Shown: positions 23,345 to 35,061 of the stretch, piece by piece
Numbering within the stretch: position 1 is the first letter of the stretch
How the letters are laid out: each line of letters begins with the position of its first letter
From: Sweltsa coloradensis
Lineage: Eukaryota > Arthropoda > Insecta > Plecoptera > Chloroperlidae
Reading direction: 5' to 3'
Assembly: GCA_024449915.1 (NCBI GenBank)
Contig: JAMZAV010001456.1
Span: 124,001 to 188,000, forward strand
DNA length: 64,000 nt
Notes under the pieces: generated by a model
The model's input: the letters and a program-made list of their open reading frames with translations, nothing else
Database searches by the model: none
What the model was told of the DNA's origin: nothing
Position numbers and translations under genes: made by a program

Positions 23345-23455
23345 ATTGTTAATAATCAGTAAATGTCACTGAACAACTCTGTGCATTGCACACACCACTA
23401 ACAAGTGGTCAACAAATGATAGTTTTAAAAACAATTAAACACACTTTGTTGATAT

Positions 23456-23580
23456 AATAGTCAAACAACAATCTATATGTCGATATATAGGTCTAACAAC
23501 ATTCTATATGTTGATATATGGGTCTAACAACATTCTATATGTTGAAATATGGGTCTAGCAACATTCCAAAAGTTGCTATA
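23456..23580. repeat. 31-bp tandem array, four copies
   Basis: Units of the form GTCTAACAACATTCTATATG, TTGATATATGG. Each unit is internally self-complementary (CAACAT ... ATGTTG). The paralogous array is at about 28,175-28,300. Confidence 0.8.
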
Positions 23581-25581
23581 TGAGTATACTATGCAAAGGG
23601 TCGAGGTGAAACAGTCATTTATTTTTGGTTTGACATGTCGCATCCATAAGAAAGGTTCAGAATCTCAAACAAAAACAAAACCCCTTCATTATTTTGCAAC
23701 ATGTCACTTTATTATCAAGCAACCAGGCACAAACTGAACAATGGTGATATGACAATCTGTTTTAGCTCTAAAATTATGATATCGTATAACACAATATGCG
23801 TCAACTTCTAAATAAAACATGCAATTTGACAATACTTTTTTTATTGATTTTTGAAGGGATAAATAAATACTGCTCATTGTGTGCAGCCCTGGTAAATACA
23901 ACTGACAATTTCTATTGATTAGCGTAATATTTTTGCTATGAGAAAAACTTAAATTTTGTTAACGTTTTACTAAAATAAAAACACATTTCCTTGTTGCAAG
24001 CTGGGCTAAGAGGTGTACATAAACATATTTATACACTCTCTAACAGGTTAAGTTAACAATGGATATTCCTACAAATTGAAAGATAGGAGAGTCAAATAAG
24101 CTCTTATTACAAACTTAAACTAAACTCAAATACAGTTTCACGATGTGGATTTTCTTAACCATTGAATGGCTGGAGAAGTCAGTGAAGCTCTTTTTGTACA
24201 AATCTTCACATAAACATATAGGGCCTAGTAGTCCCTCATTAGTTCAGCCGTTCAAAATCTATTTAATATAATGCAAAATCAAACTTCAAAAATCCAATTA
24301 ATTTTCCCCCAACACCCAAAAAAAGCTCATTGATTAATTATGCAAATTTGAACAGCACACATACATTTAAATATACTACTAGGACATTCAGCATCATTAG
24401 AAGCACAGTGAAGATTTTCCAATTATATGCCAAGAACTATACGATCGTACGCGGTCGATTGGCTCGGTCAGTGCGGGTGGAAGAGCTATCAGTACACCGC
24501 GATCAAGCACAGGTGGTCTGTGTCTTATCTGACAAATAGAAAGCTTGGAAGACGGAATTATATAACGTTTATCAATTTTTGTTTTTGTAGATTTTTTTGT
24601 CTCCATTCACCAATATTTCTACCTTATTGTTTAACGTCGTTTCACCATCCTCCCGTTTAACATCACTTATTATAACACACGTGTTACGTTGTACAAACTT
24701 CACAGGACACTGCACAGACCTGGGACAAGCACGTCAAACACTGTACGTATATAATGAGAAATGAAACTAGGCTATATATCAGTACAGTTAAATAAATAAT
24801 TCATTGGATTTTTCACAGTAATGGTAACAAACACATTTGAATAATTTTAAAAAGTTACTCAAAGACTACTTTCCAGCAGCCTTAATCAAACAATATCAAT
24901 TTAAAAATCACAACAGACTAGACAAAAAGATTTCTCAGAGAGTAGGCCTACCAAATTATTTACAAGAATACAGTTTTAAGAAAATAAAAATAACAAACCA
25001 TCCAAAAACAGAATAATACAGTGATATGTTGGTAAATGAAATAAAACTATTTACATTATTAGAATACATTTGTACCAGTGAAACGCCCAATGAATTATTT
25101 ACATAAACTGAGCAACTACTCGATAAGGTGTCAGGAAGAGAATATAGCCACCCGCTGACTTCCCGCTAACCGGCAATACTCCCGCCTTTGTTCATCTCTT
25201 AAGTCGTGCGCTGGACAATGGACACGACCCATAAATATATCGAGGAATACCGCCTAGTGACGCCTCAACATCATGCGATACACTCTGATACAAAAACATC
25301 TCATTTTCTCATTTCCTACGCGTGATGCTTTTAAACAGAAGCTGTATGAATTCCTATTGCACAAGGTCTTCTATGGTACCACTGATTTTATTTTAACATA
25401 TTCTTAAAGCTTTTACAAATTTACATATTTGCTTGGGTTGATAGGGCCTAGAGGCTAGTTTAGTGTTGGTTGGGGAAAGATTGATAGAGGCTGGGAGCCA
25501 ACAGCTTACCTTGAAAAAGTTCGGCGGCTGTGTAGAGTTGAAGATCACATAAATATATACACAAATTACAAGTTACATTAC

Positions 25582-25615
25582 GACGAAACGTTTCGGCTTG
25601 CACAGCCTTGTTCAC
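25582..25615 (-). ncRNA. Hammerhead-like motif in the left Penelope arm (reciprocal C3/G8 change)
   Basis: On the minus strand, downstream of and sense to the GIY-YIG frame. GTGAACA stands where CTGATGA is expected, then stem II GGC/GCC with loop TGTGCAA, GAAA, a 3-bp stem III (ACG/CGT, loop TTT) and a GTC cleavage triplet. C3 is G and G8 is C, which would preserve the C3-G8 pair known from full-length hammerhead structures. A convincing stem I is not seen, so activity is doubtful. Confidence 0.5.
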
Positions 25616-25757
25616 CCGTCGGAGTTGAGAGAGTTACTAACTAAATAAATGGCTACTATTTACAAATATGTACAAGAGGCGCTGTTGGCGTTGGAGAGGG
25701 GAACTAGGAAGGTCAGCCAGGTAAGGTAGTTCTCTGTTTCCCCTCTAGACTCCAAGG

Positions 25758-26147
25758 TTAGCGTAGGTTTAGGTTGGGAGGCTCACGGGAGCTGGTGACC
25801 ATTTGGTGTGCCAGTTCCCATTTCCTGAGCTCTCCTTCACTGCAGTTATGTGGTAATGCTTTTATGATGCTGGCGTTGAAGCAGTCATTAAAGCTAAGGT
25901 TATGAGTGGCTGCGTGTAGTGCCACTGGTTTGTCATTGGCCCTCACTGTGTCGTGCCTGTGCCCATTCATTCTTTGCCTCAGAGTGTTAGTGGTTAGGCC
26001 TATATACTCCGCAGGGCAGTGCTGACATCTCAGTTGGTATATGAGGTTTTTGGTGGTGCAGGTGTTGTGGTGCTTTATCGGATATGTCATCTCCGTGGCT
26101 CTGGCCTGAAGGTCTTGGCTGGGAGGTTTATCGGGCAGGTGTGGCAG
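25758..26147 (-). pseudogene. GIY-YIG endonuclease domain of PLE 1
   Basis: The open frame 26,090-25,758 has LIYQLRCQHCPAEYIGLTTN (the GIY and YIG equivalents, with the CxxC typical of Penelope endonucleases), LRQRMNGHRHD (conserved Arg and the two His of the CCHH motif), GELRKWELAHQM (candidate catalytic Glu) and a C-terminal Asn near REPPNLNLR. The domain would nick target DNA to prime reverse transcription. It is complete as a domain but separated from the RT by frame breaks. Its inverted copy in the right arm (about 27,003-27,338, plus strand) has a stop directly after EYIA and RMNRHRHD in place of RMNGHRHD. Confidence 0.88.
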
Positions 26148-26159
26148 CGATTGCTCTGG

Positions 26160-26945
26160 CAGGGCTACGATCCTCTACGTAGGTGTCAGCTCTTTTTGTC
26201 GCCTCTGTAAGTCATGTTGCACTAACATGTTGCTCAGGTTTGGTGGGACGTCTGAAGAATACTCTGGGGATGTTGTTGGCCAGGTGTTGCGTGGTAGCAG
26301 AGGATGCAAGGAGGTGGCTACCTCTCTTGAGGATCCCGTTGAGGATGTGTAGGCCAGGGTGCCACTGTGTCACCAAGGGTATTGTGTCTCCTTGGGTAGT
26401 TGTAGGCTTGATAGGTTTGTCCGTGGTAGGGCGGTACACTTGTTGTTCTACTTGTTCTTCGGATAACCTCGAGTAACAAAAGCATTCACAATGGTTGGCA
26501 ATAGGGGTGCGAGGTCTTCTTCGTTTGAGCAGATGCGTTTGCCTCGGGTAGCCAACGAGTGGGCAGGGACCGTTTGGTATACTTCGGGGCAGCTCTTGAA
26601 GTGTAGGTACTGCATGCTGCTGGTGGGCTTGAAGTGTACGCTGGTGCGAAGCTGGCCCTCTTCGATAGAGATGTCAACGTCTAGGAAGTTGATCCAGATG
26701 CGTGACATCTCCCACGTGAACTTGACTGCATATGATGAGTTGAGTTCCTCCAGGTACTGTAGTAGGCTTTCCTCCCCATGGGTCCACAGGGTGAATATGT
26801 CGTCGATGAACCTCAGCCAACACAACGGTTTTTCGTTGTTGTCGGGACTGGAAGTTAGTCTCCAGTTTACCCATGTAGAGGTTGGCGTAGGAAGGGGCCA
26901 TGCGGGTTCCCATCGCTGTACCTTTGGTTTGGAGATAGTGCTCGT
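26160..26945 (-). pseudogene. Penelope-type reverse transcriptase, broken
   Basis: Minus-strand pieces in order: [18 protein letters not shown] (26,913 downward), a frameshift near 26,830, then [18 protein letters not shown] with the catalytic [43 protein letters not shown] and FKPTSSMQYLHFKSCP, a frame ending at 26,448. It continues in another frame with QWHPGLHILNGILKRG and IPRVFFRRPTK (26,439-26,212). The [13 protein letters not shown] and FKPTS phrases are characteristic of Penelope RTs rather than LINE RTs. The N-terminal fingers are missing because the element joins its inverted arm at 26,950. Neighbouring GIY-YIG sequence completes the assignment. Confidence 0.9.
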
Positions 26946-27002
26946 CCCTGCCACACCTGCCCGATAAACCTCCCAGCCAAGACCTTCACGGCCAGAGCCA
27001 CG

Positions 27003-27338
27003 GAGATGACATATCCGATAAAGCACCACAACACCTGCACCACCAAAAACCTCATATACCAACTGAGATGTCAGCACTGCCCTGCGGAGTATATAGCCTA
27101 AACCCCTAACACTCTGAGGCAAAGAATGAATAGGCACAGGCACGACACAGTGAGGGCCAATGACAAACCAGTGGCACTACACGCAGCCACTCATAACCTT
27201 AGCTTTAATGACTGCTTCAACGCCAGCATCATAAAAGCATTACCACATAACTGCAGTGAAGGAGAGCTCAGGAAATGGGAACTGGCACACCAAATGGTCA
27301 CCAGCTCCCGTGAGCCTCCCAACCTAAACCTACGCTAA
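27003..27338 (+). pseudogene. Inverted copy of the GIY-YIG domain in the right arm
   Basis: Complement of the left-arm endonuclease: YQLRCQHCPAEYIA, then a stop, then NTLRQRMNRHRHDTVRANDK and RKWELAHQMVTSSREPP to 27,338. The loss of one G and gain of a C relative to the left arm create the stop, so the two arms have diverged since insertion. Confidence 0.85.
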
Positions 27339-27481
27339 CCTTGGAGTCTAGAGGGGAAACAGAGAACTACCTTACCTGGCTTACCTTCCCTAGTTCCCCT
27401 CTCCAACGCCAACAGCGCCTCTTGTACATATTTGTAAATAGTAGCCATTTATTTAGTTAGTAACTCTCTCAACTCCGACGG

Positions 27482-27515
27482 GTGAACAAGGCTGTGCAAG
27501 CCGAAACGTTTCGTC
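27482..27515 (+). ncRNA. Hammerhead-like motif in the right Penelope arm
   Basis: Exact complement-arm copy of the motif at 25,582-25,615: GTGAACA, stem II GGC/GCC, GAAA at 27,503-27,506, stem III ACG/CGT, cleavage triplet GTC ending at 27,515. Confidence 0.5.
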
Positions 27516-30426
27516 GTAATGTAACTTGTAATTTGTGTATATATTTATGTGATCTTCAACTCTACACAGCCGCCGAACTTTTTCAAGGTAAGCTGTTGGC
27601 TCCCAGCCTCTATCAATCTTTCCCCAACCAAATTTACATATTTGCAATAGTTGAAAGCCCAGAGAGCGTCCACATGAATCTTAAATAAAATGATTTTAAA
27701 TAAATTAAATAAATAAATACCAAATTTTAAAGAAAGCAAATAGAGTTCTAGATCAATAGTCAGGACTCAGAACCGAAGTTTTTGTTAGAAATACGCCGAA
27801 TTTTGGACTAGTACCTGAGTTTGAAGTATTGAGGGACTACTATAGTATCACTACATGCATTTTCAAATGCTTTGCAAGGGTGTTGGAGTCAGTAAAGCTA
27901 TTATTACAACCTTGACATTTATAAATGTAGTTGGCTTCTCCCCTACCTCGTCGGTCTTGTTTGTGCAACTGTCTCTCCCGCCCACTACACGCGGCTTATA
28001 TGCATGCCGAGCAGTGGTACGGGAGGTACAGTCGCTTGCGACCGGGAGGCAGGAGAGAAGTGTTAATAATCAGTAAATGTCACTGAACAACTCTGTGCAT
28101 TGCACACACCACTAACAAGTGGTCAACAAATGATAGTTTTAAAAACAATTAAACACACTATGTTGATATAATAGTCAAACAACAATCTATATGTCGATAT
28201 ATAGGTCTAACAACATTCTATATGTTGATATATGGGTCTAACAACATTCTATATGTTGAAATATGGGTCTAGCAACATTCCATAAGTTGCTATATGAGTA
28301 TACTATGCAAAGGGTCGAGGTGAACCAGTCATTTGTTTTTGGTTTGACATGTCGCATCCATAAGAAAGGTTCAGAATCTCAAACAAAAACAAAACCCCTT
28401 CATTATTTTGCAAAATGTCACTTTATTATCAAGCAACCAGGCACAAACTGAACAATGGTGATATGACAATCTGTTTTAGCTCTAAAATTATGATATCGTA
28501 TAACACAATATGCGTCAACTTTTTAATAAAACATGCAATTTGACAACACTTTTTTTATTGGTTTTTGAAGGGATAAATAAATACTGCTCATTGTGTGCAG
28601 CCCTGGTAAATACAACTGACAATTTCTATTGATTAGCGTAATATTTTTGCTATGAGAAAAACTTAAATTTTGTTAACGTTTTACTAAAATAAAAACACAT
28701 TTCCTTGTTGCAAGCTGGGCTAAGAGAAGTACATAAACATATTTATACACTCTCTAACAGGTTAAGTTCCCATTGGATATTCCTACAAATTGAAAGATGG
28801 GAAAAATCAAATAAGCTCTTATTAAAAACTTAAACAAACTTTACTCAAATATAGTTTCACTATGTGGATTTTCTTATGCATTGTATGGCTGGAGAAGACA
28901 GTGAAGCTCTTTTTTTACAAATCTTTACATTAACATATAGGGCCTGTAGTCTCATTAATTCAGCCGTTCAAAATCTATTTAAAATTATGCACAACCAAAC
29001 AAACTTCAAAAATCCAATTAATTTTCCCCCAACCCCCAAAAAAGGTCATTGACCAATTATGCAAATTTTAACAGCACACATATATTTAAATATACTACAA
29101 GAACTTCAACATCATTAGAAGCACAGTGAAGATTTTCCAAATATATGCCAAGAACTAAACGATCGTACGTGGTTGATTGGCTCGGTCAGTGCGGGTGGAA
29201 GAGCTATCGGTAAAACACGATCAAGTACACGTGGTCCGTGTCTTACTTGACAAATAGAAAGCTTGGAAGACGGAATTATAAAACGTTAATCAATTTTTGT
29301 TTTTGTAGATTTTTTTTGTCTTCATTCACCAATATTTCTATCTTATTGTTTAACGTCATTTCACCATCCTCCCGTTTAACATCGCTTATTATAACACACG
29401 TGTTACGTTGTACAAACTTCACGGGACACTGCACAGACCTGGGACAAACACGTCCAACACTGTACGTATATAATGAGAAATGAAACTAGGCTATATATCA
29501 GTACAGTTAAATAAATAATTCATTGGATTTTTCACAGTACTGGTAACAAACACATTTGAATAATTTTAAAAAGTTACTCAAGGACTACTTTCCAGCAGCC
29601 TTAATCAAACAATATCAATTTAAAAATCACAACAGACTAGACAAAAAGATTTCTCAGAGAGTAGGCCTACCAAATTATTTACAAGAATACATTTTTAAGA
29701 AAATAAAAATAACGAACCATCTAAAAACAGAATAATACAGTGATATGTTGGTAAATGAAATAAAACTATTTACATTATTAAAATACATTTGTACCAGTGA
29801 AACGCCCAATGAATTATTTACATAAACTGAGCAACTACTCGTTAAGGTGTCAGGAAGAGAATATAGCCACCAGCTGAGTTCCCGCAAACCGGCAACCCTT
29901 CTGCCTTTGTTCATCTGTTAAGTCGTGGGCTGGACAATGGACACGACCTATAAATATATCGAGGAATACCACATAGTGACGCCTCAACATCATGCGATGC
30001 ACTCTGATACAAAAACATCTCATTTTCTCATTTCCTACGCGTGATGCTTTTAAACAGAAGCTGAATGAATTACTATTGCACAAGGTCTTCTGTGGCACCA
30101 CTGATTTTATTTTAACATATTCCTTAAGCTTTTACAAATTTACATATTTGCAATAGTTGAAAGCCCAGGACGCCTACCTAATATCCTTATGAGAACAGGG
30201 CTACAGCCGGGTTAGTCTTAACTCTGGCGCTAGTGTCTAGCCCCTATTGAAAATGCCTCTTAACACTAACCCGAGCCTTCTAACCCCGAGCCACGGTAAC
30301 CCTGGTCGGAGGCGGGGCTACAGCCGGGTTAGTGAGGCATGGCGACATGGATTATTGTGTATAATTCGTTTTGGTGGCCGTGTGAAGTTGGGTTATGATT
30401 ATAAAGTGACACTGACAGCTAAGTAA

Positions 30427-31220
30427 CTAGGAAAACGCTTAAGTCCCGCCGCGTTGTTGGATGAGCGTAATTGGTGCATTGAGCTGCCATGTGTTATGAG
30501 GATTTTCTGTTGTTCTGTGACAAAATTATTACAAAGTCGAATAATTTTTTTAAATTAAATTAAATTAAATAAAAAATTGACTTTATTTTTTAATTTTTTT
30601 TATGAATCGTAATTTTAAAAAAGGAAAAAATCGTAAAATTGCGATTTTCATAAGAAATAATTATTCGATTGCGCTCAAATTTTACAAGAATATATTAATT
30701 CATAAAATTAAGGTTCTGTGAAAAATTCATTACAATAGGATAAAGCATGTAGGTGTTATAAGTCAAAGACTTGTTTAAAAAAAGAAAAAACGTGTAAAAT
30801 TTCGATTTTCATAAGAAATAATTTTTCGATTGCGCTCAAATTTCACACGAATATCTTAATTCATAAAATAAAGGTTTTGTGAAAAAATCATTAAAATCGA
30901 ATGAAGCATGTAGGTGTTATAAGTCGAAGAAATATTTTAAAAATTGAAAAAATTCGTAAAATGGCGATTTTCATGAGAAATAATTTTCCGATTGCGCTCA
31001 AAAACGTGGCAGGTCTAAGGTCAGAGATTTCGAAGGTCTCCATAAAATTTCATCGCAATCGGAGTATCGGTTTAGCCGGAATCGTGTTAACAAACAGACA
31101 AAAATACAGAAAGAAAGAAAGAAAAAAAAAAAAAAAAAAAAAAAACATTCCGGATTTTTTTCTCCAGTGTAGTGAAATGGAATCTTCGCTTCGCTCGCTA
31201 CGCTCGCTACGCTCATCCAA
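30427..31220 (-). mobile_element. Helentron, type 2, full length
   Basis: 794 bp on the minus strand, from TTGGATGAGCGTAGCGAGCG (31,220 downward) to CGCTCATCCAACAACGCGG, GACTTAAGCGTTTTCCTAG at 30,427, followed by T. It carries three ~161-bp internal tandem units, anchored by GATTGCGCTCAAA at 30,667, 30,828 and 30,990. It has no coding capacity. This is the best type-2 reference copy in the window. Confidence 0.9.
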
Positions 31221-31593
31221 TAATGTTTTGGCAGGCAGAGCATGGGGAGGAGACAATAACTTCAAACAATTATTCACGTGGGGGGATTTTAATTCGTTTG
31301 AGTTGCATACGCGAATCAGGCTAAGTTGAAATAATTGTTTCTATTTTCTTTTAGATCTGCTGTAGCCTACTAGGATATGGATCGTAAGAACAACAAAAAT
31401 CACGCAATGACACCTCAGTTTTAGTAGGATTTGAAGTTGGTTTGCGGGTAGGTGTTTATTGGGTAATAGCTTCAGATTATGCCTATTTGAATTAAGCTCA
31501 CGTACACAGTATAACTAGGTCATAATATAATGCACCACCGGCCCAAATGCAAATGCCCTTGCTAAGCAGGACAGGAAAACGAGGGTAGAAGTG
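31221..31593. other. Nothing recognised
   Basis: Unique-looking DNA between the Helentron and the hAT MITE; no frame with family resemblance. Confidence 0.4.
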
Positions 31594-31601
31594 CCTCTAG
31601 C

Positions 31602-32043
31602 CAGTGTTGGGGAAGGAACTTTTAAAAAGAACGCGTTCTCGTGAACGCGTTCTTTTTTTGTGAACTTTTCAGTGAACTTACTCTTTTTTTAATGAATGAA
31701 CTTGAACATTTAAAAGTTCTTTTTGAGAACGAACTTTTCAGTTTTAGAAAGTTCATTTGAAAGTTCTTTCCGTGCGTCGAGCAGCCGTCGACTCGCCGCC
31801 GTCGACGCTTAAAAACAATAACAAATCGTTGTTCCATTGTGGGCCTACGTTGACGCACCTTCAGCTGTTTATGATAAGGTCACGTACGATTCACGAAGTT
31901 AAATCGATGCACACCAACTTATTCGGGAAAAAATCTTGGAAGCCTAAAATGTGCTAAAATGCTAAGTATCTGCCATAATTTTACAAGCTGGTCGACGAGA
32001 ATGTAGTACAAATCATCAACACGATCAAAGACAGCTTAACACT

Positions 32044-32083
<40 letters not shown>

Positions 32084-32662
32084 AATAAATTGTATTAAGA
32101 GTCTACCCACTCAGTTATATAACTGATTTTCAGTGGGAGACAGTAAATCAAAGCGACCAAGCCAACCCTGTAGGCCCCGACGCAATCGAAGAGTGAACGA
32201 TAACCAACCAAAGATTGATATTTTTAATAGAAAATATAGCAATCAGTGGTATGGACAGTGCGAACACCCGCGAATCAACGCCAGAATCAACAAGGCCAAT
32301 TCAGAACAACTCTGAATTTATTATGTGCTTGAATCGAACACTGGACCTTCTGCATTGGAAGTAGATACTCTAACAACTAGACTAACGAGCCACATATAAG
32401 ACTCAAACTCGCGAGTAGTTTGGTACTCGAACACCCCTTATGTTTTTCCCTCGTGTTTTTCTTCATTTTACGCCAGCCTTTAAAAAAAATAGAGTTTTTT
32501 TTTACTTAAGAACTTTTAAAAGAACTTAGTTCATATTTTAGACGAACTTGAACTTTTCAAATTTTAGGTTTTAAAAGAACTTGAACTTTTTAAAAGTTCA
32601 TTATTTGAGCTGTGAACTGAACTTTTAAAAAGTTCATTTAAAAAAGAACTGACCCAACACTG
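31602..32662. mobile_element. hAT-type MITE with 8-bp target duplication
   Basis: Termini CAGTGTTGGGG and CCCAACACTG are inverted repeats, flanked on both sides by the identical octamer CCTCTAGC (31,594-31,601 and 32,663-32,670). Eight-base duplications and CAGTG-type ends are diagnostic of hAT elements. Subterminal regions are packed with AAGTTC/GAACTT words in both orientations. No transposase is encoded. A SINE copy is nested at 32,044-32,394. Confidence 0.9.
32044..32394 (-). mobile_element. tRNA-derived SINE, copy 3, internally deleted
   Basis: Minus strand. The 5' head TGTGGCTCGTTAG starts at 32,394. The B box is at about 32,331 (TTCGATTC), where ~100 bp of the body are missing compared with the other copies. 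The 3' end has CAGTTATATAACTG and an (AAAT)n tail at 32,046-32,090. It supplies an empty site for the Helentron at 13,142. Confidence 0.85.
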
Positions 32663-32852
32663 CCTCTAGCCGAGAATAGAATACATTTCTGCCGTAGCCT
32701 CGTAGGCATACCGACAGGTCAAACCTCGAGAAGGTATATAGGACCATCTTTATGGCACAAATAGCCAAGAGTGAGATAATCCCTTCCAAAATTTGACAGA
32801 TCATGTGGTAGGCCTAGGGCTATGTCCTAGAAAGAATGACAGAAAACACGTG

Positions 32853-35061
32853 TATTTATTTATTTATTATCATGCATATCACAACAGAGTACAAATACTC
32901 CACAAGTGCAAATCATAGCATAGCCTAATGGATAGAAAACATAAACGAATTGACATTAAAATATACAATATACATAAAATAATACATGTAACTCTTTAAA
33001 ATATTTGAAATTATCAATTTAAATGTGAAACTATCAAAATTATTAACAATTAAAATTAATAACAGATATTCTTGAAAGAAAAGAAATGAAAAATGCATAT
33101 TAAAGAAGAGACTAATGGAAATAAGCTAGTGAGAAAATTATAATGTTAATATCCTAAAGCTTGAGTGATCACAGATTTAAATTTAAAAATATTTTGTGAG
33201 TAGAGATCAATGTCTGTTCCTTCAAGAGGTTTTAACATATTAAATGAATGCTGCAATCTGTTGATGCATGAATTTTTATGGAGGTCGAGATGACTTAGAG
33301 CTGGTTGAAAAGTTTTATGATGGCGTGTATGTTTGGGAGGTATATGAAAATTTAATTTGCCTAGAATTGAACTAGTGTTTGTTAAATTATTTACAATTTT
33401 GTAAAGGTAAACCATGTCAGAATAGTTCCTTCGGTTTTCTAACGTCATTAGGTTAGCATCTTTACAAAGTTGTGCATAATCTACTCTATGATATCGAATG
33501 TTACATTTTATGCATTGATGTTTTATGAAACACTGTTGGACCCTTTCTACATTCTGAATTTTGGTGATTTGATATGGGTTCCAAATAGAGCTAGCATAAT
33601 CTAAATGAGGCCTAACAAGAGAGAGGTACAACTTCCGCATTGTGGTTTTGGAGAATTCTTTAGAGCAGTTTCGTCTTAAGAAACCAAGCAACCTAAATGA
33701 TTTTGGAATAACGTTAGAAAGGTGATTCTGAAATGATAGATCATGAGATATGATGACACCTAAATCCTTGACTTTAGTGACTCTTTCCAAAATCTGATCA
33801 TTGAGAGTGTAGATATGAAATTTAACATGTTTCGTTTTTGTAGTAAACGTAATGACTGCACATTTAGATACATTAAGATTAAGCTTCCATGTTCTGCACC
33901 ACTCTGCAAGCGCGTCCAGATCTGACTGTAGGCAGGCACGGTCGGCATCTCTTCGTATTGGACGATATATCATAAGATCATCAGCAAACATTAAACAGCT
34001 CGATGACATAAAACAAGACGGTATGTCATTCACAAACAGGGTAAAGAGTAGTGGACCCAAATTGAACCTTGCGGCACTCCAGATGTTACGCTTTCAGAAG
34101 ATGATCTTGTTGTATCAATGACAACTGACTGAGTTCGTCCAGTAAGGTAGCTTTCAAGTAATTGATGAATTTTACCGGTAATTCCATAGGATTTTAATTT
34201 AAATAGGAGAAGATCGTGATCAACACTGTCAAAAGCTTTACTGAAGTCCGTGTAAACAGCATCAACTTGAACACCTGAGTTTAAGGACGTTGCAATATCG
34301 TGGGTGAATTCAGTAAGATTAGTAACCGTTGATTTCCTTTTCACAAATCCATGCTGACTTGGTGATATGTAGTCTGCCACGTGATTATTTAATCTTTTAG
34401 AGATGAGACCTTCAAAAACTTTTGAAAATATGGCTAATAACGAAATAGGCCGATAATTAGTCACTGAGTTTTTTCTTCCTTTCTTAAGAACGGGTGTAAC
34501 GTTAGCATGTTTCCATCGAGAGGGATAAGTTCCTTCATTTAAAGCACAGTTAAATATTTTTGACAGTGGAATAGATAATGCATTTCTACAATGTTTTATC
34601 ACATTTACCGGTATTTGGTCTGGCCCAGGCGATTTGCCATTGACAAGTTTGCCAAGGCTATCTTCCACTTCTTCACAAGAAACATTGAAACTGGACAGTT
34701 CACTGTCAATCTGATCAGAGAGATTAGGTAGAACCACATTTCCTTGTGATTTCGGAGTGAAAGTTGTTTTAAAAAACTCCGAAAAAAGGTGGCAGCACGA
34801 TTCAACACTTTTCGCAGTAATACCATTATATTTCACTTCAGTAGGTATCCTTCTTGATCTAGTTTTTCTCTTGACAAAGCTCCACAATAATTTGGGGTTT
34901 TCTGGAATTTTTGCTTCAATGTTGTGAAGGTATTGACGATATTTCATGTTTTTTAGTTGTTTGAAGTTAGTTCTATAATTTTGATGATCGACTTTATGAC
35001 AATCCAAACCGGTTCTTTTGAACATTTGATGAGCTCTGTTCTTGCGTTTTAATTAATTTTA
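32853..35061 (-). pseudogene. 5'-truncated CR1/Jockey-like LINE (LINE 2), RT nearly complete
   Basis: Minus strand. The first frame (35,025-34,030) has the RT palm: NGKSPGPDQIPVNVIKH, SRWKHANVTPVLKKG, NYRPISLLAIFSKVFE, VYTDFSKAFDSVDHDLLLFK (motif A near residue 255) and GVPQGS near residue 318, where a single frameshift (~34,045) intervenes. The second frame (34,060-33,146) resumes with GPLLFTLFVNDI, FADDLMIY (catalytic Asp pair) and the thumb and C-terminal region with LYLSLVRPHLDYASSIWNPY. A 3' UTR of ~290 bp ends in an (ATTT)n tail at 32,853. ACGTG occurs at both ends (32,848 and 35,062), a possible short target duplication. No endonuclease or ORF1 is present. Only one frameshift makes this the freshest LINE here. 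Confidence 0.92.

Larger units (their letters stand above)
25433..27629 (-). mobile_element. Penelope-like element with long inverted arms (PLE 1)
   Basis: A 2.2-kb insertion in duplication unit A. Flanking 16-17-bp direct repeats AAATTTACATATTTGC (25,417-25,432 and 27,630-27,645) match a single copy at the uninterrupted site near 30,136 in unit B. The element has inverted arms of ~680 bp (25,466-26,147 and 26,950-27,629) and a 33-bp extension only on the left (25,433-25,465). Inverted terminal copies, a ~34-bp one-sided extension and ~15-bp target duplications are known Penelope traits. The RT lies in the centre and GIY-YIG endonuclease sequence in both arms. The N-terminal part of the RT is missing, so this copy is 5'-truncated and inactive. 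Confidence 0.92.
23345..28060. repeat. Segmental duplication unit A (tandem with unit B)
   Basis: With the Penelope insertion (25,433-27,629) removed, about 2.5 kb is nearly identical to 28,061-35,860 with its own insertion removed. The repeat starts TTAATAATCAGTAAATGTCA and ends at ACCGGGAGGCAGGAGAGAAG. It contains decayed zinc-finger words (TTGCAAGGGTGTTGGAGTCA near 27,864; TGGAGAAGTCAGTGAAGC near 24,171), so it derives from the 3' flank of the same finger array. A 31-bp array at 23,456-23,580 is included. No intact gene. Confidence 0.88.

Noticed and set aside
25433..27629. LTR retrotransposon or cut-and-paste TIR transposon
   Set aside because: Arms are inverted, the target duplication is 16-17 bp, and the proteins are Penelope RT and GIY-YIG, not integrase or transposase.
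33852..34121. Plus-strand frame opposite the LINE
   Set aside because: Antisense shadow of the reverse transcriptase.
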